Shown here one piece after another: positions 1 to 4,755 of a stretch of 5,197 nt of DNA (position 1 is its first letter; each line of letters opens with the position of its first letter). This DNA comes from Candidatus Woesearchaeota archaeon (GTDB lineage: Archaea; Nanoarchaeota; Nanoarchaeia; Woesearchaeales; UBA11576). The notes beneath the pieces are model-generated. The model was given only the letters and a program-made list of their open reading frames with translations. It made no database searches and was not told the DNA's origin. Position numbers and translations under genes: made by a program. The DNA is taken from positions 1-5,197 of the forward strand of contig DUGW01000051.1 of NCBI GenBank assembly GCA_013331125.1, written 5' to 3'.

Positions 1-172
1 GATAGTTCTTGGCTGCGTTGATGCCGCCTTGTGCTGCGATAGAATTGCTCCTGAGTGGATGTAGCTTTGACAGGATGACGATCTTAGAGGTGTTGCTTGC
101 CTCGAGTGCTGCTCTGAGCCCTGCCAGACCGCCTCCGATTATCACAGAATCATAAGTCCTTCTCTCTACCAT
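1..172 (-). CDS. Succinate dehydrogenase/fumarate reductase flavoprotein subunit, N-terminal part (cut by window start)
   Basis: The first 57 residues of the FAD-binding catalytic subunit that interconverts succinate and fumarate, or reduces fumarate. A Rossmann dinucleotide-binding motif (VIIGGGLAGLRAALEAS, residues 10-26) is followed by the family block LRSNSIAAQGGINAAKNY at residues 40-57. In most family members this block reads RSH(S/T)xxAQGG, and its His carries FAD covalently; here residue 43 is Asn (codon AAT, 46-44). The ATG at 172-170 is chosen because an in-frame TAA lies two codons upstream (177-175) and an AGTGAT ribosome binding site (183-178) precedes it. A TATA box lies at 241-250. 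The subunit normally pairs with an iron-sulfur subunit, which would lie outside the window. The Asn favours fumarate reduction or a soluble/thiol:fumarate reductase-like enzyme with non-covalent FAD; L-aspartate oxidase is a related alternative. The family is secure, the exact enzyme is not, so no symbol is given. Confidence 0.9.
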   Translation of the reverse strand, partial: MVERRTYDSVIIGGGLAGLRAALEASNTSKIVILSKLHPLRSNSIAAQGGINAAKNY

Positions 173-240
173 CTTTTATCACTGATCACTGGATTTGACA
201 CTGAAGTCGTTTACCACCTGCGTCCAGAAGAAAAATGATT

Positions 241-250
241 GTTTATAAAA
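241..250 (-). promoter_or_regulatory. TATA box for the sdhA/frdA-like gene
   Basis: On the - strand this reads TTTTATAAAC, close to the archaeal TTTATAWA consensus, with AGCAAC directly upstream as a possible BRE. Transcription would start about 25 bases downstream, near 218, giving a leader of about 45 bases that carries the AGTGAT ribosome binding site. Prediction from sequence only. Confidence 0.55.
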
Positions 251-267
251 GTTGCTAATGGGTCTTG

Positions 268-278
268 ATGCGTTTCCT
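268..278 (-). promoter_or_regulatory. Candidate operator AGGAAACGCAT, copy 1
   Basis: The - strand reads AGGAAACGCAT, 17 bases upstream of the sdhA/frdA TATA box. The identical 11 bases form one arm and the centre of the palindrome at 4654-4669 in front of aspS, again in - orientation and 14 bases upstream of the proposed TATA box. The shared sequence and similar placement suggest a transcription factor site; function is inferred. Confidence 0.3.
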
Positions 279-337
279 TGGTGTTTATATGTGAGTTTAT
301 AACGACGCTGGCCATGATGGCATAGCCAGTGACCAGC

Positions 338-418
338 CTATGACAGAAACTTGGCCAGCACCACCAGCCAGAATATCGACTTGACGATTGTATATCCTAT
401 GAACAGTTCTTTGATCAT
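338..418 (-). CDS. Possible 26-residue single-pass membrane peptide
   Basis: An ATG ORF of 26 residues beginning MIKELFIGYTIVK and ending LVVLAKFLS, stop TAG. About 20 residues are hydrophobic, enough for one membrane span, with a Lys/Glu N-terminus. GAGGCAGAAG precedes the ATG as a weak ribosome binding site. The ATG overlaps, as ATGA, the TGA of another open - strand frame (540-415). That frame is in phase with the 541-681 ORF but separated from it by TAA, so the coupling is only suggestive. It lies upstream of the flavoprotein gene in the same orientation. No family recognised. A different frame across the same DNA (452-297, GTG start) is open for 51 codons, so chance is a real possibility. 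Confidence 0.2.
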   Translation of the reverse strand: MIKELFIGYTIVKSIFWLVVLAKFLS

Positions 419-540
419 CTTCTGCCTCTGCGTCCTCTGCCTTCAGAGTCACGTCTTATCTCTGCCTTCTCGGAGATATCTTCATCTCCTAAGAACTGTC
501 TGCACCCCTGCTGTCTTACTGAAAGATTTTGCGTAAGGCC

Positions 541-681
541 TTAAAACCTTTGGCCGATGAGGGTCGAGGATCGCTCCTTATCCTTCACCTTTGCCTTGAG
601 CTCCCCATTCACGAATTCAAGGTCAAAGGACCTTACGTTTTCGTCTTGTTTTATGGTTCGTATGTCGTATACGGTTTTCAT
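541..681 (-). CDS. Small hypothetical protein, 46 residues
   Basis: An ATG ORF of 46 codons plus TAA. The product starts MKTVYDIRTIKQDENV and ends RSSTLIGQRF; it is highly charged, soluble, and has no signal peptide or membrane segment. The middle (RSFDLEFVNGELKAKVKDKE) alternates in a way typical of a beta hairpin with an NGE turn. I do not recognise the family. The main support is the ribosome binding site GAGGT at 693-689. Its GGT sits seven bases from the ATG, exactly the spacing seen in front of aspS and the 736-1077 gene. It follows that gene by 54 bases on the same strand, and no clear TATA box lies between, so the two may be co-transcribed. The frame stays open for 41 further codons after the TAA (to 415), leaving room for a nonsense mutation in a once longer gene. 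Confidence 0.5.
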   Translation of the reverse strand: MKTVYDIRTIKQDENVRSFDLEFVNGELKAKVKDKERSSTLIGQRF

Positions 682-735
682 CTTGTATACCTCAAAGATT
701 TTACGGGAAGACGATGAAAAAGATATGAAAAGATT

Positions 736-1077
736 TCATTCGTTCACCGCCTTTGCCATGACATAGTCGATGCTTGCCCTTTCCGGGACGGTGTTCTCGA
801 CTGCCTCTGTAGGACGCACCAGCATCGGCGTCACGCCATAAGCGATGCCTGCCTCTTGTGCCAGCCTTTGGATGTTGTGCATCTCATATCTTGATGCTGC
901 TTCTGGGAGTTGCTCCAGTTCGGATGCTCCCCAGCCAGCTTCACCCATGGCCATCGAATAAAAATTGTCTTTCTTTGGTCTGGCCCAGGTAAGTCCCTGT
1001 TCTGCCATGTTTTCGCTTAATGTTTTCCTTTGCTTCGGGATAGCCGCTCCGGTTCTGTACCATCTCTCAATGTTCAT
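736..1077 (-). CDS. Hypothetical protein of unknown function, 113 residues
   Basis: Not recognised. The product starts MNIERWYRTGAAIPKQRKTL and ends ASIDYVMAKAVNE. It is soluble-looking, with no signal peptide or membrane span. Notable parts are a basic N-terminal stretch (PKQRK), a Trp/Gly/Met patch (SMAMGEAGWGASELEQL, about residues 41-57) and a helix-prone segment (RYEMHNIQRLAQEAGIAYG, about 64-82) followed by TPMLVRPTEAVENT. The frame is open upstream to a TTG at 1230 (164 residues). I prefer the ATG at 1077-1075 because GGTGA at 1087-1083 lies five bases before it, the same spacing as for aspS, and a TATA-like box at 1155-1163 would give a leader of about 55 bases. The longer version would add a segment containing ETTYITLREGGDDRKEV, which also looks protein-like, so the start is not settled. 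It is divergent from the PEPC-family gene. Confidence 0.6.
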   Translation of the reverse strand: MNIERWYRTGAAIPKQRKTLSENMAEQGLTWARPKKDNFYSMAMGEAGWGASELEQLPEAASRYEMHNIQRLAQEAGIAYGVTPMLVRPTEAVENTVPERASIDYVMAKAVNE

Positions 1078-1082
1078 GTAGC

Positions 1083-1088
1083 TCACCT
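1083..1088 (-). promoter_or_regulatory. Ribosome binding site deciding the start of the 113-residue gene
   Basis: The - strand reads AGGTGA, six bases complementary to the archaeal 16S 3' end (AUCACCUCC), five bases before the ATG at 1077. This is the main argument against the TTG start at 1230, which has only a weak AGGA in front of it. Confidence 0.55.
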
Positions 1089-1154
1089 TATATATGTTGT
1101 TTTTGCGGCCGTCTAGAATCACTTCTTTTCTGTCATCACCCCCTTCTCTTAGGG

Positions 1155-1163
1155 TAATATATG
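1155..1163 (-). promoter_or_regulatory. Possible TATA box for the 113-residue gene
   Basis: The - strand reads CATATATTA, preceded by CGAAACGA as a possible BRE. Transcription would begin near 1132, about 55 bases before the ATG at 1077. An alternative is the - strand reading of the A/T-rich box at 1288-1299 (ATTTATATATTT), which would serve the longer TTG form. Confidence 0.35.
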
Positions 1164-1287
1164 TCGTTTCGCCTTCAAAAACCCTTCTATTAGACTTTTT
1201 ACAATCTAACGGTGACAGCAATATCTCCAAGTTTTTCCTAAAATTAGAGGTCTAAATTTTTTACAAGCGCGATATCCCAAAACCCAT

Positions 1288-1299
1288 AAAATATATAAA
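1288..1299 (+). promoter_or_regulatory. TATA box of the PEPC-family gene; probably leaderless transcript
   Basis: AAATATATAAAT, a strong archaeal TATA box. Its centre is about 28 bases before the ATG at 1322, so transcription should start at or within a few bases of the start codon. No ribosome binding site precedes the ATG (CCAGGCCCTCTC), consistent with a leaderless mRNA. Confidence 0.65.
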
Positions 1300-1321
1300 T
1301 AGTGCATTCCCAGGCCCTCTC

Positions 1322-2779
1322 ATGCCAGACAAGAAAAAAGGTGGTGTACAGGGCAACCCTTCTAGTGTGCCAAGCACTGTCGCTGAGCCCTTCCCTGACA
1401 ATGTCTCCAAGCCTTTCTGGGCCTTCAAGGAGAAACGCTGTCTTGCTGATGAGTTCTTTGATGCTTATGTCTCTTTCAAGGAGCTCCAGTGTGAGGAGTA
1501 TTTCTGGGAGTGGAAGTCTCGCAAGATCGATGAGACCCTGATGAAGAACCTCACTAACTCTTATCGGGCTTTTTTCTCTGAGAACCCTATCGGTTCCGGC
1601 AGGTTCCTTACCTTCATGGTGAACAATGACAATCTCAAGGACCTGGGGAAACTTTACATGTCAATTATATTGTCCAATGAGTTCGCTAAAGACAGCGGAT
1701 TCCCTAACCCTCCTCTGTTCGAGGTGGTGCATAACGCCACGACCTCTGATTCTCTGCTTCATTTCATCAACCTGTATAATGAGTCTGTGTCTATCGCCTG
1801 CGACAAGTTCAGGAAGGATGTCGGCCCTAAGAACATATCTATCATCCCTACGCATGATTTTTCCAAGGAGTCTTCTGACTGGTTCAAGACCCTGCATAGT
1901 TACATAACTGATTATCAGCAGATGTTCAGGGCGAGGGTGGAGAGGTTCCGTCCTCTCATCCCCAGGAGCAGCATCGCTGACAAGGCGGGTTTTGTCGGTG
2001 CTGTCCTCGCGACCAAGCGTGCCCTCTCAAACTATCATGCATTCTCCAAGATCCTCGGCGTAGATACTTATCCTATCATCCAGGCCTCTGTCCTCCCTTT
2101 CAGGGGCGGGCTTGCTCCCGGCACTGTGAAGGATTTCGCGCTCAATTATCCTGGCCTCAGGTCTGTGACTCTCTCGTCAGCATTCCGTTATGATTTCCCT
2201 GTCGAGAATGTGATCGGTGCTGTCCGTCTCCTCAACAAGGGGCTCAGCAGGATCCCTAAGAAGATCTTCGCCAAGGAAGAGGGCCTGCGCATAAAGAGGA
2301 TCGAGGATGTCTTTGCAAAGCATTATGCAGAAACAGTGAAGAACATGCCTGCATTCACACGCATAAATGATGCAATGGATGTGCACCCTCAGATCAGGAA
2401 GACCTTTGCGCTCTACAGTCTTGGTGTACCTCCTGAATTCATAGGTACCGGCCATGCTCTGCTTGAGATGATCAAGGAGAAGATGGTGAAGGACCTTGAG
2501 AACATCTATCCGACAATCAAGCAGGACCTGATCACTGCCGGCAGATTGCTGAACAAGGAGAACCTGAACATGCTCTCCAAGACAGGTCCTTTCTGGAACA
2601 GTCTTCTCAAGGATGTCTCTCTCGTCGAGGATTATGTGGGCGGATCATTGGGCCCTAAAGAATCCGAGGACTTTGTCCACCGCAACCACACCTCTAATGT
2701 CTTCCACAAGATGTCTGCAGGCAAGGACTTCAATGATGACCTGAAGGCTGCTGCCACGGCCAGGCATTGTCTTGGTTGA
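1322..2779 (+). CDS. ppcA: Archaeal-type phosphoenolpyruvate carboxylase family protein, possibly with altered active site
   Basis: 485 residues, in the size range of archaeal-type PEP carboxylase (about 480-540), which converts PEP and bicarbonate to oxaloacetate in the cytoplasm. Family blocks: PDNVSKPFWA (25-34), PPLFEVV (130-136), TYPIIQASVLPFRGGLAP (249-266), SVTLSSAFRYDFP (281-293), ALYSLGVPPEFIG (363-375) and the C-terminus ARHCLG; PFRGG and SAFRYD are the clearest. Several motifs I recall as strongly conserved are changed: STQHPDN is STVAEPFPDN, WDWEGK is WEWKSR (62-67), EVILPMT is EVVHNAT (134-140), ARSDPAxN is PRSSIADK (214-221), and the GYSR/LPRAI block before ALYS appears missing (about 340-362). 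The frame is intact, so it is expressed or recently so, but PEPC activity is doubtful. The ATG at 1322 suits the leaderless promoter. It converges on aspS. The symbol denotes family membership only. Confidence 0.85.
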   Translation: MPDKKKGGVQGNPSSVPSTVAEPFPDNVSKPFWAFKEKRCLADEFFDAYVSFKELQCEEYFWEWKSRKIDETLMKNLTNSYRAFFSENPIGSGRFLTFMVNNDNLKDLGKLYMSIILSNEFAKDSGFPNPPLFEVVHNATTSDSLLHFINLYNESVSIACDKFRKDVGPKNISIIPTHDFSKESSDWFKTLHSYITDYQQMFRARVERFRPLIPRSSIADKAGFVGAVLATKRALSNYHAFSKILGVDTYPIIQASVLPFRGGLAPGTVKDFALNYPGLRSVTLSSAFRYDFPVENVIGAVRLLNKGLSRIPKKIFAKEEGLRIKRIEDVFAKHYAETVKNMPAFTRINDAMDVHPQIRKTFALYSLGVPPEFIGTGHALLEMIKEKMVKDLENIYPTIKQDLITAGRLLNKENLNMLSKTGPFWNSLLKDVSLVEDYVGGSLGPKESEDFVHRNHTSNVFHKMSAGKDFNDDLKAAATARHCLG

Positions 2780-2810
2780 TCAGGGAAGAAAGGATGTCCA
2801 TAGTGAAGAA

Positions 2811-2843
2811 GTAAAAGCAGATAAGATAAGAAGAAAATATTTC
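2811..2843 (-). terminator. Pyrimidine-rich terminator region of aspS
   Basis: Just past the aspS stop the - strand is rich in short T runs (TATTTTCTTCTTATC, then CTGCTTTTACTTCTTC), the kind of sequence at which archaeal RNA polymerase terminates without a hairpin. On the + strand the same stretch is polypurine. Termination of the convergent PEPC-family gene is unclear, unless it uses the T-rich patch at 2839-2856. Confidence 0.45.
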
Positions 2844-2847
2844 TCGA

Positions 2848-4578
2848 TTATTTCTCCAGCTCCACAAACTTCACATGCAGTTCTTTGAGTGCTGAATCAT
2901 CTGCTCTGCTTGGGCATCCGTCCATAGGGCACTGGGCGTTCTTGTTCTTCGGGAATGCCATGACCTCCCTGATGTCGTCAAGTCCTTTCATCAGTGCGAT
3001 CAGTCTCTCGACTCCGAATCCCATGCCTCCGTGCGGCGGGCCTCCATACCTGTATGCCTCGAGGAGGAATCCGAACTTCCTCTCTGCTTCTGACTCATCG
3101 AAACCTATGAAATTCATTATCCTTTTCTGCACATCAGGGTTCGATACTCGTATGCTTCCGCTTGCCATCTCCCATCCGTTCAGTGTCAGGTCCCAGAGAT
3201 CTCCGAGGACCTCTTCAGGTCTCTGTTCAAAGTCATCAACGAATTCCGGCTTCGGCATAGAGAACATGTGATGTTCCGGCTCCCATTTCTGCTCGTCTTC
3301 ATTGAAGTGGAACAGTGGAAAATCGACGACCCATGCGAATACGAAGTCATCCTTCTTGACCAGACCCAGGAGGTCACGCACTGCGAGCCTTACCTGACCC
3401 ATTGCGCTCTGGGCCTGCCTTGTCCTGTCACTCACGAAGAGGATGGTCTTTCCATCCTTGAGCTTCAGTGTTTCTATCAGGTCTTTCTGCACCTCTTCAC
3501 CGAGGAACTTGGCCACTCCTCCATCGAGTTTTCCCTCAGCCATCTTCAGCCATGCAAGTCCTTTTGCCTTGTAGGTCTTGGCGACTTCGCCGAGCTTGTC
3601 TATCTCTTTCCTTGAAAGTTCCTTGTCTACGACGAGTGCGACAGTATGGCCGGTCTCTTTGAAGACATTGAAATCGCTTTTCTTTACAGTCTCTGTGACG
3701 TCATGCAGTTCGACGCCGAACCTGATGTCTGGCTTGTCTGTCCCGTACCTGGTCATCGCTTCATCATAGGATATTGTCTTGAAGTCCTTGATGTCCTTCT
3801 TCATCGTCTTCTTGAATACGTGTTTTACCACCTTCTCGAATGTGGCCCTGATATCATCACTGGTGACGAAACTCATCTCGAAGTCGACCTGTGTATGTTC
3901 CGGCTGTCTGTCTGCTCTCAGGTCTTCATCACGCAGGCATCGCGCAAGTTGGTAGTACTTGTCGAAACCTGCGACCATCAGTATCTGTTTGTATAGCTGC
4001 GGGCTCTGAGGCAATGCATATACCTGTCCCGGGTTCACCCTGCTTGGGACTATATAATCTCGGGCACCCTCAGGTGTGGCCTTCACGAGCATCGGGGTCT
4101 CTATCTCCACAAACCCTTCTTTGTCCATGGCTTCCCTGAACGCCTTTACCACTTCATGCCTGAACAGTATAAGTTCCATATGTTCAGGTCTTCGAAGGTC
4201 GAGATATCTGTACTTGAGTCTTGTCTCATCTGTACTTTCCACCTTCCCTGATAGGTCCAGTGGCAGGACAGAGCATCTGTTCAGTATCTTGAGTTCCTTT
4301 ACTGTGACTTCTACCTCTCCTGTCTTCATCTCCTTGTTCACAAGATTGTCAGGTCTTGCCCTTACCTTGCCGACTATCTTCACCACATACTCATTCTTCA
4401 GTTCTGAGAGACCGTCCAGGTCTTTGTCAAACACAAGTTGTGTCACGCCGTACCTGTCCCGCAGGTTAACGAAGTTTATCCCTCCGTGCTGCCTGACTGA
4501 ATTGACCCATCCGCTCAGGGTCACTTCCTTTCCGACCTCTTTCTTGGTCAGCTCTCCGCATGTGTGTGTTCTGTACAT
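2848..4578 (-). CDS. aspS: Aspartyl-tRNA synthetase, bacterial type with GAD insertion, possibly non-discriminating
   Basis: 576 residues; charges tRNA-Asp with aspartate (class II, cytoplasmic). The N-terminal OB-fold anticodon domain (about 1-105, GWVNSVRQHGGINFVNLRDR at 23-42) is followed by the linker RYLDLRRPE and the catalytic core. Motif 1 surrounds GFVEIETPMLVKATPEGARD (155-174). QSPQLYKQILM (191-201) follows, and motif 2 is ARCLRDEDLRADRQPEHTQ (212-230). The GAD insertion lies at about 280-410. Motif 3 is GFGVERL (520-526) with IREVMAFPK (536-544). The catalytic motifs appear intact. Archaeal/eukaryotic AspRS is about 430 residues without GAD, so this is the bacterial form, probably acquired. 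His31 is associated with non-discriminating enzymes that also charge tRNA-Asn. The ATG at 4578 is preferred to GTG at 4587 because the GTG lies inside the ribosome binding site and MYRTHTCGEL matches usual N-termini. Confidence 0.95.
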   Translation of the reverse strand: MYRTHTCGELTKKEVGKEVTLSGWVNSVRQHGGINFVNLRDRYGVTQLVFDKDLDGLSELKNEYVVKIVGKVRARPDNLVNKEMKTGEVEVTVKELKILNRCSVLPLDLSGKVESTDETRLKYRYLDLRRPEHMELILFRHEVVKAFREAMDKEGFVEIETPMLVKATPEGARDYIVPSRVNPGQVYALPQSPQLYKQILMVAGFDKYYQLARCLRDEDLRADRQPEHTQVDFEMSFVTSDDIRATFEKVVKHVFKKTMKKDIKDFKTISYDEAMTRYGTDKPDIRFGVELHDVTETVKKSDFNVFKETGHTVALVVDKELSRKEIDKLGEVAKTYKAKGLAWLKMAEGKLDGGVAKFLGEEVQKDLIETLKLKDGKTILFVSDRTRQAQSAMGQVRLAVRDLLGLVKKDDFVFAWVVDFPLFHFNEDEQKWEPEHHMFSMPKPEFVDDFEQRPEEVLGDLWDLTLNGWEMASGSIRVSNPDVQKRIMNFIGFDESEAERKFGFLLEAYRYGGPPHGGMGFGVERLIALMKGLDDIREVMAFPKNKNAQCPMDGCPSRADDSALKELHVKFVELEK

Positions 4579-4583
4579 TGTTT

Positions 4584-4588
4584 TCACC
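4584..4588 (-). promoter_or_regulatory. Ribosome binding site deciding the aspS start
   Basis: The - strand reads GGTGA, five bases before the ATG at 4578. The in-frame GTG at 4587-4585 is part of this site and so is unlikely to be the start codon, although it would lengthen the protein by three residues. Confidence 0.65.
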
Positions 4589-4612
4589 GGATCTGTTGAT
4601 GATTCATTTATC

Positions 4613-4626
4613 TATGCCATATGCCA
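4613..4626. repeat. Tandem heptamer TATGCCA x2
   Basis: Two perfect adjacent copies of TATGCCA on the + strand, at 4613-4619 and 4620-4626. They cover the predicted aspS transcription start (near 4614), so a protein bound here could block initiation. It could also be chance. Confidence 0.4.
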
Positions 4627-4636
4627 ATGATACTTC

Positions 4637-4644
4637 TTTTTAAT
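4637..4644 (-). promoter_or_regulatory. Possible TATA box for aspS
   Basis: The - strand reads ATTAAAAA, preceded by CCAAAAGC as a possible BRE. Transcription would start near 4614, giving a leader of about 36 bases that contains the GGTGA ribosome binding site. The box is a weaker match than those of the other genes. Confidence 0.35.
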
Positions 4645-4653
4645 GCTTTTGGT

Positions 4654-4669
4654 AGGAAATGCGTTTCCT
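4654..4669. promoter_or_regulatory. Palindromic candidate operator (AGGAAA-TGCG-TTTCCT)
   Basis: A perfect six-base inverted repeat around a four-base centre, AGGAAATGCGTTTCCT, between the divergent promoters of aspS and the DUF2064 gene. Eleven of its bases (AGGAAACGCAT on the - strand, 4669-4659) recur at 278-268 in front of the sdhA/frdA-like gene. The position just upstream of the aspS TATA/BRE suits an archaeal regulator. No regulator is identified. Confidence 0.4.
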
Positions 4670-4708
4670 GCTTGTTTTTAGGCCTTATGCACTGTTTAAA
4701 AGATAACA

Positions 4709-4718
4709 TTTTTATATC
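4709..4718 (+). promoter_or_regulatory. TATA box for the DUF2064 glycosyltransferase gene
   Basis: TTTTTATATC, a good archaeal TATA box, with AAAGATAACA upstream. Transcription would start near 4740, leaving a leader of about 16 bases with no ribosome binding site (CTTATTTCACTTAAA), so translation is leaderless-like. Confidence 0.55.
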
Positions 4719-4755
4719 CCGCCATACATACCGTATATACCTTATTTCACTTAAA

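Larger units (their letters stand above)
173..540. other. Gene-poor region between the flavoprotein gene and a 46-residue ORF
   Basis: No gene longer than about 50 codons is convincing here on either strand. The region holds the sdhA/frdA ribosome binding site, TATA box and candidate operator (173-278). It also holds a GC-rich patch of overlapping inverted repeats at 307-337 (GCTGG paired with CCAGC; inside it GCCA/TGGC and TGGC/GCCA), a weak 26-residue membrane peptide ORF (338-418) and a small hairpin at 472-489 (GGAGAT, six-base loop, ATCTCC). The - strand from about 415 to 480 is purine-rich, with AAGGCAGAG occurring twice. Several short frames overlap here and none stands out strongly. 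Confidence 0.5.

Noticed and set aside
211..315. 34-codon - strand frame (MASVVINSH...)
   Set aside because: It contains the TATA box of the flavoprotein gene, lacks a ribosome binding site and has unremarkable composition.
297..452. 51-codon - strand frame with GTG start (MTLKAEDAEAEDD...)
   Set aside because: Weak ribosome binding site, competes with the 338-418 frame in the same DNA, and ends in a Trp/Pro-rich tail; at this length chance is likely.
351..536. 61-residue + strand frame starting at TTG
   Set aside because: No ribosome binding site, no well-placed TATA box, Cys/Leu/Ser-rich composition typical of the complement of purine-rich DNA, and a rare start codon.
534..543. 10-base palindrome TAAGGCCTTA at the stop of the 46-residue ORF
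   Set aside because: Short, no T-run or second copy; most likely incidental.
529..766. Two overlapping + strand frames (529-717 and 557-766)
   Set aside because: They lie mostly opposite the 541-681 ORF, which has a better ribosome binding site; neither has translation or promoter signals of its own.
1078..1230. TTG-initiated N-terminal extension of the 113-residue gene
   Set aside because: Not excluded, but the TTG has only a weak AGGA upstream, while the internal ATG has AGGTGA at the standard spacing and a TATA-like box upstream.
1661..2455. - strand frames within the PEPC-family gene (1661-1897 and 2177-2455)
   Set aside because: Antisense shadows of a clear coding region with no signals of their own.
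2885..4630. Several + strand frames opposite aspS, the longest 4076-4630
   Set aside because: Antisense shadows of a fully recognisable synthetase; low-complexity Ser/Leu-rich products.
4579..4755. Possible tRNA or small RNA gene between aspS and the DUF2064 gene
   Set aside because: No cloverleaf, no T-loop GTTCGA-like sequence; the content is better explained by two promoters and operator-like repeats.
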